Source: Ovis canadensis
Lineage: Eukaryota > Chordata > Mammalia > Artiodactyla > Bovidae
DNA: 64,000 nucleotides
Assembly (NCBI RefSeq): GCF_042477335.2
Contig: NC_091248.1
Location: forward strand, 120,922,501-120,986,500
Direction: 5' to 3'
The stretch's first letter is position 1. Every line of letters starts with the position of its first letter. Positions 12,627 through 23,599 of the stretch are shown here, piece after piece. The notes under the pieces are model-generated. The model made no database searches. It worked only from the letters and a program-made list of their open reading frames with translations, and was not told the DNA's origin. The translations under genes were made by a program, and so were the position numbers.

Positions 12627-12893
12627 GCTGCTGCTGCTGCTGCGTCACTTCAGTCATGTCCGACTCTGTGCGACCCTATAGACGGCAGCCCACCAGGCTC
12701 CCCTGTCCCTGGGATTCTCCAGGTAAGAATACTGGAGTGGGTTGCCATTTCCTTCTCCAATTCATGAGAGTGAAAAGTCAAAGTGAAGTCGTTCAGTCGT
12801 GTCCGACTCTTAGTGACCTCATGGACTGCAGCCTACCAGGCTCCTTCGTCCATGGGATTTTCCAGGCAAGAGTACTGGAGTGGGGTGCCATTG
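12627..12893 (-). repeat. Bov-A2 SINE with CTG microsatellite head
   Basis: Second Bov-A2 dimer in the same LTR, with the duplication CATTCTCTCTCT at 12,615-12,626 and 12,894-12,905. Confidence 0.94.
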
Positions 12894-13125
12894 CATTCTC
12901 TCTCTACACATGCCCACTACAAGAAAGGCCCTGTGTGGACATACAGAAGGTGGCCCCCTACAAACCACAAAGAGAAGCTTTATCAGAAACTGAATTGGTC
13001 TAAACCTGGATCTTGGATCTTTCTAGCCTCCAAAGCTGTGTAAAATAAATTTCAGCTGTTTGTCACCAAATTTCAAGCTGGAGTCTGTAGTGTTTCATTA
13101 TGGCAGCACAGGCAGACTGATGCAA

Positions 13126-14526
13126 ATAGACTCACAGATTCTTTTACTTACAACCGAAGACTAAACAGAAAAGCCTGGTGACAAAAGATGACTTTAGTCC
13201 CAATCATTAACCCCTTTACCTGGAACTCTCCTGCTCCTCTCGTAACCTAGACTCGAAGACAGATTCATCTGAGAAAGTCAGCAGGATGACTAGAGTGCTG
13301 AGAGAGAGGCTGTTTGCAAACTGACTCACTGAGGAGGAGGAGGAGAATGGGATGTGGGAGGGGAGGGGAAAGGAAGAGGAGTGTGTCAGCAGTGGGAGGT
13401 CAGAGGCTAGACACCTGCGGCAATGCGGGGAGTGGAAAGCAGGGGAGAGAGAGGCAGCCGAGAGCTGCAGAGCAAAGCAGACAAAGAGTCAGGGAAGGCG
13501 GCAGGTGACAGCGAAGCCAGAAGGGCGGGGAGTGAGGGGCATGGTGATGACAAATGGGAAGAACCGAAGAATTACTGAAACAACAACACTCGGGCGCTCT
13601 TCACTGAGCGCTGGAGTCCAGGTTATGATGCGCTCTTCACTGGCCTGACTTGCCTCCAGCACCAGGGGACAACCTGGGACACAGAAAGCTTTTGTGCAGA
13701 TTGGAAAATCACAAGCAAACAAGAACAATGGGATTCCTCTTGTGAGGACAGACCTCATGAAATGAACCGGGGCAAGGGGTATCTGTGTTTGAGCCTCCAA
13801 CTGTTTCTCAGCCAGTGGTGGCTAGCAGAATATGGGCTGGTTTGACTCAGCATCTCATCCTCAGTACAAATAATTCAGTAGACACGGTGGTTTTGCCTCT
13901 GCTCACCAACAGGAAGGCATCCTCACTCAGTGCTCTCAGGAAACCTAAGAAACCCCACCCTCTGCTGGGCAGCTTAGCTGCCACTCTTAGTTCAGGGCTG
14001 GCAGAATGTGCTGAGCATCATCATTTCAGCAAACTACCTCTAAAGCCTTTCTCCAGCCACATGAAATTTTGACAATTACACCGCCAAACTGCGATGCTCT
14101 GAAATTCCCCAGGAACTGGGAATCAAGTGGGGGGTTGTTCGCTGGTTGTAGTCTGTCCACAGGGCAGACTTAACAAAGGTGCTGACCCTTGGATTTGGAA
14201 CACAAAGAATCAGAAGGCATTATGCAGCCTGATGTGTGAGTCTGGGAGAGGTCTAGACAGAAAGAGTTGCTTTCAACAGCAGCAAACACAGGATACTCCT
14301 TCCAGAATTAGTCACTTTGCTCCTACCAGTCTCTATCACATACACACCTCAAAGGGGAGAGGGTAAAGCAATGCCCTGAGGTTTAGTGAATGGAACTTTT
14401 TCCTTCTTTCAATCCCCAGGTGGTCACCAAGATTGATCAAATGAGAAGCATTCCAATCACCACTCCAGGTTAATTAGGTGGCAAAGCGTATATAACATTA
14501 TATTTACTTTGCAGGAGCAATGGGGC
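13126..14526. other. Duplicated single-copy-type DNA, no gene
   Basis: Shared with B (27,126-28,359 plus 31,057-31,270) and in part with C in inverse orientation (49,290-50,224). Includes a GAG-repeat block (13,330-13,348). In B and C this DNA lies 3' of the receptor. Open frames here are not conserved between copies. Confidence 0.65.
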
Positions 14527-16971
14527 CTGGTATTCCCATCTCTTTCAGAATTTTCCACAGTTTATTGTGATCCACACAGTCAAAGGCTTTGGCAAAGTCA
14601 ATAAAGCAGAAATAGATGTTTTTCTGGAACTCTCTTGCTTTTTCCATGATCCAGCTGATGTTGGCAATTTGATCTCTGGCTCCTCTGCCTTTTCTAAAAC
14701 CAGCTTGAACAGCAGGGAGTTCACGGTTCATGTATTGCTGAAGCCTGGCTTGGAGAATTTTGAGCATTACTTTACTAGCATGTCAGATGAGTGTCATTGT
14801 GTGGTAGTTTGAGCATTCTTTGGCATTGCCTTTCTTTGGGATTAGAATGAAAACTGACCTTTTTCCAGTCCTGTGGCCACTGCTGACTTTTCCAAATCTG
14901 CTGGCATATTGAGTGCAGCACTTTCACAGCATCATCTTTCAGGATTTGAAACAGCTCAGCTGGAATTCCATCTCCTCCACTAGCTTTGTTCATAGTGATG
15001 CTTTCTAAGGCCCACTTGACTTCACATTCCAAGATGTCTGGCTCTAGATGAGTGATCACATCATCATGATTATCTGGGTCGTGAAGATCTTTTTTGTACA
15101 GTTCTTCCATGTATTCTTGCCACCTCTTCTTAATATCTTCTGCTTCTGTTAGGTCCAGATCATTTCTGTCCTTTATCGAGCCCATCAAGAAAGCTGTGGT
15201 ACATATACACAATGGAGTATTACTCAGCCGTTAAAAAGAATTCATTTGAATCAGTTCTGATGAGATGGATGAAACTGGAGCCGATTATACAGAGTGAAGT
15301 AAGCCAGAAAGAAAAACACCAATACAGTATACTAACACATATATATGGAATTTAGGAAGATGGCAATGACGACCCTGTATGCAAGACAGGGAAAGAGACA
15401 CAGATGTGTATAACGGACTTTTGGACTCAGAGGGAGAGGGAGAGGGTGGGATGATTTGGGAGAATGACATTCTAACACGTATACTATCATGTGAATTGAA
15501 TCGCCAGTCTATGTCTGACGCAGGATGCAGCATGCTTGGGGCTGGTGCATGGGGATGACCCAGAAAGATGTTCTGGGGAGGGAGGTGGGAGGGGGGTTCA
15601 TGTTTGGGAATGCATGTAAGAATTAAAGATTTTAAAATTTAAAAAATAAAAAACTAAAAATTAAAAAAAAAATATCGAGCCCATCTTTGCATGAAATGTT
15701 CCCTTGGTATCTCTAATTTTCTTGAAGAGATCTCTAGTCTTTCCCATTCTGTTCTTTCCCTCTATTTCTTTGCACTGATCGCTGAAGAAGGCTTTCTTAT
15801 CTCCTCTTGCTATTCTTTGGAACTCTGCATTCAGACGCTTATATCGTCCCTTTTCTCCTTTGCTTTTTGCCTCTCTTCTTTTCACAGCTATTTGTAAGGC
15901 TTCCCCAGATAGCCATTTTGCTTTTTGCATTTCTTTTCCATGGGGATGGTCTTGATCCCTGTCTCCTGTACAATATCATGAACCTCATTCCATAGTTCAT
16001 CAGACACTCTATCTATCAGATCTAGGCCCTTAAATCTATTTCTCACTTCCACTGTATAATCAGAAGGGATTTGATTTAGGTCATACCTGAATGGTCTAGC
16101 AGTTTTCCCTACTTTCTTCAATTTAAGTCTGAATTTGGCAATAAGGAGTTCATAATTTGAGCCACAGTCAGCTCCTGGTCTTGTTTTTGTTGAGTGTATA
16201 GAGCTTCTCCATCTTTGGCTGCAAAGAATATAATCAGTCTGATTTCGGTGTTGACCATCTGGTGATGTCCATGAGTAGAGTCTTCTCTTGTGTTGTTGGA
16301 AGAGGGTGTTTGCTATGACCAGTGCATTTTCTTGGCAAAACTCTATTAGTCTTTGCCCTGCTTCATTCCGCATTCCAAGGCCAAATTTGCCTGTTACTCC
16401 AGGTGTTTCTTGGCTTCCTACATTTGCATTCCAGTCTCCTATAATGAAAAGGACATCTTTTTGGGGGTGTTAGTTCTAAAAGGTCTTGTAGGTCTTCATA
16501 AAACTGTTCAACTTCTGTTTCTCCGGCATTACTGGTTGGGGCATAGACTTGAATTACCGTGATATTGAATGGTTTGCCTTGGAGACGAACAGAGATCATT
16601 CTGTCATTTTTGAGATTGCATCCAAGTACTGCATTTCGGACTCTTTTGTTGACCGTGATGGCTACTCCATTTCTTCTGAGGGATTCCTGCCCACAGTAGT
16701 AGATATAATGGTCATCTGAGTTAAATTCACCCATTCCAGTCCATTTTAGTTCGCTGATTCCTAGAATGTTGACGTTCACCCTTGCCATCTCTTGTTTGAC
16801 CACTTCCAATTTGCCTTGATTCGTGGACCTGACATTCCAGGTTCCTATGCAATATTGCTCTTTACAGCATCGGATCTTGCTACTACCACCAGTAACATCC
16901 ACAGCTGGGTATTGTTTTTGCTTTGGTTCCATCCCTTCATTCTTTCTGGAGTTATTTCTTTCTGGAGTTAT
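14527..16971 (-). repeat. BovB LINE, 5' part inverted relative to its 3' part
   Basis: Reads on the minus strand from the APE-type endonuclease (CIGTWNVRSTNQGKLEVV, GISELKWTG, VYAPTSN) through the linker into the reverse transcriptase (GGDGIPAELFQILKDDAVKV, FIDFAKAFDCVDHNKL). It stops at KEMGIP, which is the point where the plus-strand part at 16,972 begins. Frames are broken by shifts and by an inserted L1. This half lies in duplicon A at the place where the receptor is missing. Confidence 0.9.
15187..15672 (+). repeat. Young 5'-truncated L1 inserted in BovB
   Basis: End of L1 ORF2 ([15 protein letters not shown]-type frame), the 3' UTR and an A-rich tail. A perfect 13-bp duplication TATCGAGCCCATC (15,174-15,186 and 15,673-15,685) interrupts the BovB reading frame. 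Confidence 0.94.
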
Positions 16972-17962
16972 GCCTCTTGAGAAATCTGTATGCAGGTCAG
17001 GAAGCAACAGTTAGAACTGGACATGGAACAACAGACTGGTTCCAAATAGGAAAAGGAGTATGTCAAGGCTGTAATTTTGTCACCCTTCTTATTTAACTTA
17101 TATGCAGAGTACATCATGAGAAATGCTGAGCTGGAGGAAGCAAAAGCTGGAATCAAGATTTCTGGGAGGAATATCAATAACCTCAGATATGCAGACGACA
17201 GCACCCTTATGGCAGAAAGTGAAGAAGAACTAAAAAGCCTCTTGATGAAAGTGAAAGGGGAGAGTGAAAAAGTTGGCTGAAAGTTCAACATTCAGAAAAC
17301 TAAGATCATGGCATCCGGTACCATCACTTCATGGCAAGCAGATGGGGAAACAGTGTCTGACTTTGTCTTTTTGGGGGCTCCAAAATCACTGCAGATGGTG
17401 ATTGCAGCCATGAAATTAAAGGACGCTTACTCCTTGGAAGAAAAGTTATGACCAACCTAGACAGCATATTAAGAAGCAGAGACATTACTTTGCCAACAAA
17501 TGTCCATTTAGTCAAGGCTATGGTTTTTCCAGTAGTCATGTATGGATGTGAGACTTGGACTATAAAGAAAGCTGAGTGGTGAAGAATTGATGCTTTTGAA
17601 CTGTGGTGTTGGAGAAGACTCTTGAGAGTCCCTTGGACTACAAGGAGATCCAACCAGTCCATCCTAAAAGAGATCAGTCCTGAATGTTCATTGGAAGGAC
17701 TGATGCTGAAGCTGAAACTCCATTGCTTTGGCCACCTGATGGGAAGAGCTGACTCATTTGAAAAGACCCTGATGCTGGGATAGATTGAGGGCAGGAGGAG
17801 AAGGGGATGACAGAGGATGAGATGGCTGGATGGCATCACTGAGTCAATGGACATGAGTTTGGGTAGGCTCCAGGTGTTGGTGATGGACAGAGAGGCCCAG
17901 CATGCTGCAGTTCATCAGGTCACAAATAGCTGAACATGACGGAGCAACTGAACTGAACTGAA
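16972..17962 (+). repeat. BovB LINE, 3' part of the 5'-inverted element
   Basis: Starts at LLRNLYAGQEATVRTGHG-equivalent sequence, contains the RT box YADDSTLMAESEEEL and the C-terminal tail, and ends in ACTGAACTGAA. With the minus-strand half it forms a nearly full-length BovB turned around at one internal point, the pattern expected from twin priming. About a dozen bases are missing at the turn-around. Confidence 0.9.
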
Positions 17963-18274
17963 TGATGAGAGACAACGCTTTTCCCAAAGACAGGGAACAA
18001 GACAAAGATGTTTGCTCTCACCTCTTCTACTCAACATTGTACTGGAATTCTTAGCCAAGGCAATACAGCAAGAAAGTGAAATTGAAAGCATAGCATTAGG
18101 AAACAAAGAAATAAAATTATTTCTTCACAAGGACATAATCCTATATGGACAAGATAAGACGTCCACACTAAGAAGTCCACAGAAAGGCTACTAGAAGTAA
18201 TAAATGTTTATCAAGGTCACATGATAAAATCTCGATGTACAAAAAAAAATAATTACTCTACAATAACAAGGAAC

Positions 18275-18448
18275 ATTAGGCAGGAGGAGAAGGGGATGAC
18301 AGAGTATAAGATGGTTTGATGGCATCACCAACTCAATGGACATGAGTTTGAGCATCTCTGGGAATTGGTGATGGACAGGGAAGCCTCGCATACTGCAGTC
18401 CGTGGAGTAGCAAATAGTCAGACGTCATTGAGCGACTGAACTGGACTG
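18275..18448 (+). repeat. Short BovB 3' tail
   Basis: About 170 bases of the BovB 3' end (GGCAGGAGGAGAAGGGGATG to GACTGAACTGGACTGAA). Flanked by AACAAGGAAC at 18,265-18,274 and 18,449-18,458. Confidence 0.9.
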
Positions 18449-18516
18449 AACAAGGAACGTTGGAAATGGAAAGAATAAATTATGACTATGCTATAAGTTA
18501 CAAATATAATTTATAA

Positions 18517-18637
18517 AAGTGAAAGTGTTAGTGTGTCTGACTCTTTGTGACCCCATGAACAGTAGCCTTCCAGGTTCCTCTGTCCATGGAATTCTCCAGG
18601 CAAGAATACCTGAGTGGGTTACCATGCCTTTCTCCAA
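18517..18637 (-). repeat. Bov-A monomer
   Basis: Single Bov-A unit in reverse orientation. Flanked by AATATAATTTATAA / AATATAATTCATAA (18,503-18,516 and 18,638-18,651), one mismatch. Confidence 0.88.
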
Positions 18638-18763
18638 AATATAATTCATAACATCCAAACAAAAAAATAAAAGACATATTCAACAAGCTATGTATATGAC
18701 CTAAACACTTAAAACTGTAAAACACTGCTGAGAGAAATTAAAGAGGACCTAAAAAGGTGAGGG

Positions 18764-18974
18764 GCTTTCCTGGTGGCTCAGTGGTAAAGAATCTGCTTGC
18801 CAATGCAGGAGATATGGGTTTGATCTCTGGGTTGGGAAGATTCCCTAGAGAAGGAAATGGCAACCCATTCTAGTGTTCTTGCCTGGGAAATCCCATGGAC
18901 AGAGGAGCCTGGCAGGCTGCAGTCAATGGGATCACAAAGAGTCAATGAGGACACAACCAAGCACACACACACAA
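18764..18974 (+). repeat. Bov-tA SINE at the right edge of duplicon A
   Basis: Forward Bov-tA ending in CACACACACACA. The L1 homology with B stops on its left side and does not resume on its right side, so it lies at or hides the A breakpoint. Confidence 0.88.
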
Positions 18975-19859
18975 GTAAAATCTGGCTGTAGGTTGGATGT
19001 GGGGATGGGAGAACCATAAGAAACCTAGGAGGTAGAGGAGTTATAAGTAGGTCTAATGGATATCAGAGTGTGACAGGCAACTGTCAGACCTTTCCATAAA
19101 CTCATGTATCTCTGGCCAAGTTCTATCGACTTTTTCGGAAAACATACCTGAGGCAAATAGAAACATTATTTTTTTTTAACAGAAACTTTGTAAAAAGGAA
19201 AACCAATGTCTCCCAGCAGTAGAGCTTATAGCATTGAGAGGACCATCTTCAAGTGTACAACTAAGTGACAGTGAAAGGATTTCAAACTAGTGTAAGGTCA
19301 TGGATAAATCACTGAAATTGGAATCAGGAACTTGAACGCCAATTCCTTTTCCAACCTGTAAGATGTGTCTTTGATTCAGTGTGAGCTCTCACCCCTCTGG
19401 TTTGAGTTTTCTCATGTGAAGTGTCAGGGTATGCTGTCTGTTTTCCTCATTTCCACCTTGCCCAAGATGAAGGGGCAAAGAGAAGAAATGGAGCCGGTGC
19501 ACTAGCTCTTACTGGCGCCCTGATCCTCTCAGCCCTGGCTCAGACTTCCTCTCGTTCCCTTTTGTCATGGAGGCCCTCCGAGAAACTAAACTTTTTGTCA
19601 GACTCAACTCTTTCCAGATAATATCATGGGCATTTTATAGGCTACAACAAGCCCAGGACCTAAACCCAGTTTAAATTATTAGATTTTGCAGGTGAGTAAA
19701 ACTGTTTAGTGAATATCCAAACTCAAACCTGGCAGAAAGTCAAGGCAATACCATGTCTATAACTGACTTTCCCACATAAGCAGCACAATGGGGACACACA
19801 TAAGACAAGAAGTCATCCCAGTCCAGAGAAAGAAAGAGCCATTTTGATGACCCAGTGGA
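18975..19859. other. Linker between duplicons A and B; possible MIR
   Basis: Not found elsewhere in the window. A segment near 19,290-19,430 (GGAATCAGGAACTTGAACGCC, later TTTTCTCATGTGAAG) has a weak MIR pattern. A 66-codon frame at 19,421-19,621 has no recognisable domain. Confidence 0.45.
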
Positions 19860-19929
19860 ATAAATGGAGCTATTACATCAAGCATAAAGTTCCTACCCAC
19901 TGAAGAAAGAATGAGAGAATAGCCCTTTC

Positions 19930-20430
19930 TTGCCTGCCTCCTCTGCCCCTTCAGTGACCGTCACTCTTCCTTCGCTTCCCTCTTTGTTCTCCCTACGGCA
20001 GTCTGAGAGTTTTAAAACACAGACTCCACTGATTAAAAGCTTCTCAGTGCCTTTTGGTCAAAGCGCCAAGTCTTATAAAGCCCTGAATGAGTTCTAGAAA
20101 ATGCTTTTTCTTTTTCTTTCTGATTTCATCTTGTGCTACTCAATCTTCATCTTTTGCTTCCAGAAACACTGATATGCTTCCAGTTCTTTCAAAGGTTTTA
20201 CTGCATGCTGCTCTGCTTCTTTGAATGCTCATTCCATCCCATGCAGTTCAGCAAGTTAGAGCCAGATGCCACTGACTGATCACTCTCTCGCAGATGCTTC
20301 CCTACTTCCTCAGGCATGTTCAGGGTCCCTGCCAGGTGCTCTCCAAATACCTCATTGTAAATGGCTGTGTGCATTGCCCAGACCCATTTCAGGACTAAGG
20401 CGCCTTTATTCCTCCAGCCCACAACTGAGA
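19930..20430 (+). repeat. L2-like 3' fragment (arm B)
   Basis: Pattern of an L2 3' end (AAAACACAGACTCCACTGATTAAAAGC, GTTCTTTCAAAGGTTTTACTGCATGCTG). The same block is inverted at 58,990-59,500. Assignment from memory and uncertain. Confidence 0.45.
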
Positions 20431-20502
20431 GTATCCCCAGAAATTGCCCTCAGGAGAGAGAAATAACTCTTCTAAGATAATAGGCCTTCCCCTAATGCAG
20501 CC

Positions 20503-20812
20503 GAGTCTACCCTGGTGGCTCAGTTGGTAAAGAATCTGCCTGCAATGCAGAAGACCCTGGTTCGATTCCTGGGTCAATAAGATCCTCTGGAGAAGGGATA
20601 GGCTACCCACTCCAGTATTCTTGGGCTTCCCTGGTGACTCAGCTGGTAAAGAATCTGCCTGCAATGAGGGAAACCTGGGTTTGATTCCTAGGTTGGGAAA
20701 ATCCCCTGGAGAAGGGAAAGGTTCCCCACTCCAGTATTCTGGCCTGGAGAATTCACAGTCCATGGGATCACAAAGAATCAGACATAACTGAGTGACTTTC
20801 ACTTTCACTTTA
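20503..20812 (+). repeat. Bov-tA SINE with two heads, possibly shared with arm C
   Basis: Two tRNA-Glu-like heads and one body in forward orientation. The SINE at 58,720-58,955 in C occupies the same place and the matching orientation within the inverted repeat. This is the only ruminant SINE that may be common to both arms. Confidence 0.85.
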
Positions 20813-21147
20813 AGGCAGCTGGGATCCAGTGGCTGCTGGTGCAAGACTGCAAATGTGCCCCTGTGTTTCAGGTAGGGACACAAATCAGGACACATTTAAA
20901 GAGCCATCTTAAACCTAGAGCTTCCCATGAGATTGAAGCCTCTGTTGCAACACAGCTCAGCTCTTCCTCCTCTGCCCAAATCTCCTTCCTTATACCCAGA
21001 CACAGAGTGCTCAAAGAGCCTACTCAGATCTAAAGAAAACTTATAGTTTCTTTATCAAAGTGATTCTGTAAAGAGTCACTTATACTTGTAAAATTATAGT
21101 TTTCTGTTTGTGTGAGTGAATGTGTGTGTGTGTCATTATGGAAGGTA

Positions 21148-21462
21148 ATGAAAGTGAAAGTCACTCAGTCATGTCTGACTCTTTGTGACCCCATGAACTA
21201 TACAGTCCATGGGATTATCCAGGCCAGAATACTGGAGTGGGGAGCCTTTCCCTTCCCCAGGGGATCTTCCCAACCCAGGGATCAAACCCAGGCCTCCCAC
21301 ATTGCAGGCGGATTCTTTATCAGCTGAGCCCCAAGGGATGCCCAAGAATACTGGAGTAGGTAGCCTATCCTTTCTCCAGGGGATTTTCCCAACCCAGGAA
21401 TTGAACAGGGGTCACCTGCATTGCAGGTGGATTCTTTACCAACTGAGCTACCAGGGAAGCAC
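21148..21462 (-). repeat. Bov-tA SINE with two heads
   Basis: Reverse orientation, two heads at the right. Target-site duplication ATGGAAGGTAAT at 21,136-21,147 and 21,463-21,474. Confidence 0.93.
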
Positions 21463-21844
21463 ATGGAAGGTAATATTCTTCATCAAACATACTTTATCAA
21501 AGAGATCATGTCCACTATGTTCACTGATATTATTTTCAGCACATTCTCTGAAAAATAACTATTATTTTAAAAACACTATTGCTAAATTTTGAATCTTTAA
21601 TTTCAAACATGTTTAACTATTTTCAGTGTTTTAAAAACAATTTATGCTTGTCTTTATTGAACTTATGAATTTATAAGTGAAATTTATGTCCATATAAAAT
21701 TACCTTCATTTCATGCTTTTATTTTTGCATATTTTTTCACACATAAAATTCACTCTTGTGTAGTTAAATTTAACAATTTTTAGTACACAAAGATCTGTGT
21801 TGCCCTTAGAAAAACCCACTCATATTTCATGGAAATTTAAAAAG

Positions 21845-23290
21845 AAAAAGATGAACAAAGCCTCAGAAAAATATGGGACTCCATTAAGTACACCGTCACA
21901 TATGAATATTACTAAAAGAACAGACGAAACACAGAGGAGAGAAATAAATACTTAAGGAAATGATGGTCGAAAACTTTCCAAAGTCAATGATGTAAAGTAA
22001 AACATTGTAAATAAAATAAAATAATTTACATAAAACAATGTAAAGTAAACGTTACTTTACAAATCCAAGAAAGATAAATCCAGATCCACACAGAAACACA
22101 TAATATTAAAACTGCCAAGAGACAGAGGAAAAAATCTTCAAAGCAACAAGAACAAAATGACATTGTATGTATAAGAGACCCAACTAAGATTAATACTGAC
22201 GTCTCATCAGAACAAGTAAGACCAGAATGCTGTGGGATCATATATTTAAAGTGCTGAAGGAAAAAAACAGACAGTCAAGATTCTTATATCCAGGAAAGCA
22301 GTCTCTCAAAAATGAAGGCAAAATAGAAGCATTCCCAGATCAACAAAAACAGAAAAACTTTTTACTAATGTTACCCACCTCCCCACCCTACAAGAAATAC
22401 TAAAATAAGTTCTTTGATTAAAGGCAGATGACCCCAGATGATAATTAAAATCTATACAATGCAGAAAAAGCACTGGCAAAGATAATTTAGTAATTATAAA
22501 AGTCAGTGTTGGTGTATATTTTTCCTGCTTTCCATTTGCTGATCTAAAAAATCACTATATAAATCAATAACAATATAAATGTTGAGTGGATAATAAATGG
22601 AATGTATATTTTCCAATAATAGCACAAAGGAAGTGAGTACAGGCAAAGTTGTTTTGGAATAAGGAAATGTTACTAAATGTCATCTTGAATCTGAGGAGCA
22701 AAGGAAGAGAACTAGAAAGGGTAAACAAGGTTCATATAACAAATATTAAAATACACACTTGCTCCTGTTTTCTTCCAACTTCTTTAAAAAATACATAAAG
22801 TAATAATGGGAACAATGTAAGGTTAAATCTGTAATTATAGAGATGCAACATGCATAATAACAGCACAGAAGTGTAGAAGAGAATAGAGCTATACAGGAGT
22901 AATGTTTCTACATCCAATGGGCATTGTGAGTATAAATCTACAGTCAATTCTAAGTTAAGACATACTTGGTAAACTCTACAGAATCCACTAAAAATGTGAC
23001 TCAAAAATTGAAGGAAAAAATAAGTATTTAAAAGGATTTAAAATATTATACTAGAAAATATTCACCTAATGCCAGAGTAACTTAACTATGATTATTATGT
23101 CATGTGATGCAGTTGAAAAGGTGGGTAACAGGCATATATAAGAGAGGAATTTTAGCAAAGAGATAAAAATTGTAAGAGAGATCAGATGAAAATATTATAA
23201 GTTAAAAAACATCGCATGGGAAATGGGGAATTCCTTTCACGTGCTTACCAGCAGACTGATTACATCTGAAGAAAGAGTCAACTCGAAAAT
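21845..23290 (+). repeat. Ancient HAL1/L1 ORF1-type element, duplicon B copy
   Basis: Paralogue of the element at 6.66-10.0 kb, without the SINE/BovB insertions but beginning later: its left junction, near AACAAAGCCTCAG, is shared with C and not with A. No intact frame. Confidence 0.7.
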
Positions 23291-23479
23291 AGGTCACAGC
23301 ATATACACAGTTCATGTTTATTAATTTTGTTACTCTCTAATTACACAGACTATAATATTTTATATTCACATCTGAAATGAATAAGAGTCTGTTCTCTATA
23401 ATTCACATAAACTCTTAGTATCCCCTTAATTTTATTTTTTTTCCAGTCTGATGGATGTGATATGGTTGATGGCTGAGTA

Positions 23480-23590
23480 AACTTTGGCAAGTTACTTAAC
23501 CTATTTGACCCTCTATTTTCTAATTTGTAAAATGATATCATATCACTTACCTTACAGAAATATTGCCAGAATTGAATAAAGATATAGAGA
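23480..23590 (+). repeat. MIR 3' half (duplicon B)
   Basis: GGCAAGTTACTTAACCTATTTGACC, then CACTTACCTTACAG. Uninterrupted form of the MIR at 10.2 kb. Confidence 0.7.
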
Positions 23591-23599
23591 AATTCGGTT

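Larger units (their letters stand above)
11948..13125 (+). repeat. MaLR-type LTR (MLT1/MST-like) with three SINE insertions, duplicon A
   Basis: Split copy of a mammalian MaLR LTR: GAATGTTTGTATCCCCCAAA near the left end, GATGGGGCCCTAAGG, GAGGTCATAAGGGTGG, CCTTATAAAGGAG, AAATAAATTTCAGCTGTTT and TTATGGCAGCACAGGCAGAC near the right end. It is a solitary LTR with no internal retroviral genes. B carries the uninterrupted paralogue at 26.8 kb; C has lost it. Confidence 0.75.
7131..18763 (+). other. Duplicon A: direct copy of B lacking the olfactory receptor
   Basis: Aligns in direct orientation with 21,860-39,830: HAL1, MIR, MIR 5' piece, MaLR LTR, the GAG-repeat block, the pre-receptor flank, then a jump to the old L1 ORF2 remnant. 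Matching examples are GGGACTCCATTAAGTACACC (7,152 / 21,876) and AATCAGAAGGCATTATG (14,208 / 28,220). Sequence equivalent to about 31,270-39,360 of B, which includes the receptor, is missing and a BovB element stands in its place. Boundaries are approximate. Confidence 0.85.
17963..18763 (+). repeat. Old L1 ORF2 remnant, right end of duplicon A
   Basis: Decayed L1 ORF2 reverse transcriptase DNA (GACAGGGAACAAGACAAAG, CTACTCAACATTGTACTGG). It shares unusual variants with 39,370-39,830 in B, for example CAAGCTATGT followed by TGACC. It is cut by a BovB tail and a Bov-A monomer. Confidence 0.75.

Noticed and set aside
11948-13125. MaLR LTR as a full endogenous retrovirus
   Set aside because: Only LTR sequence is present in A and B; no gag, pol or env region and no second LTR was seen.
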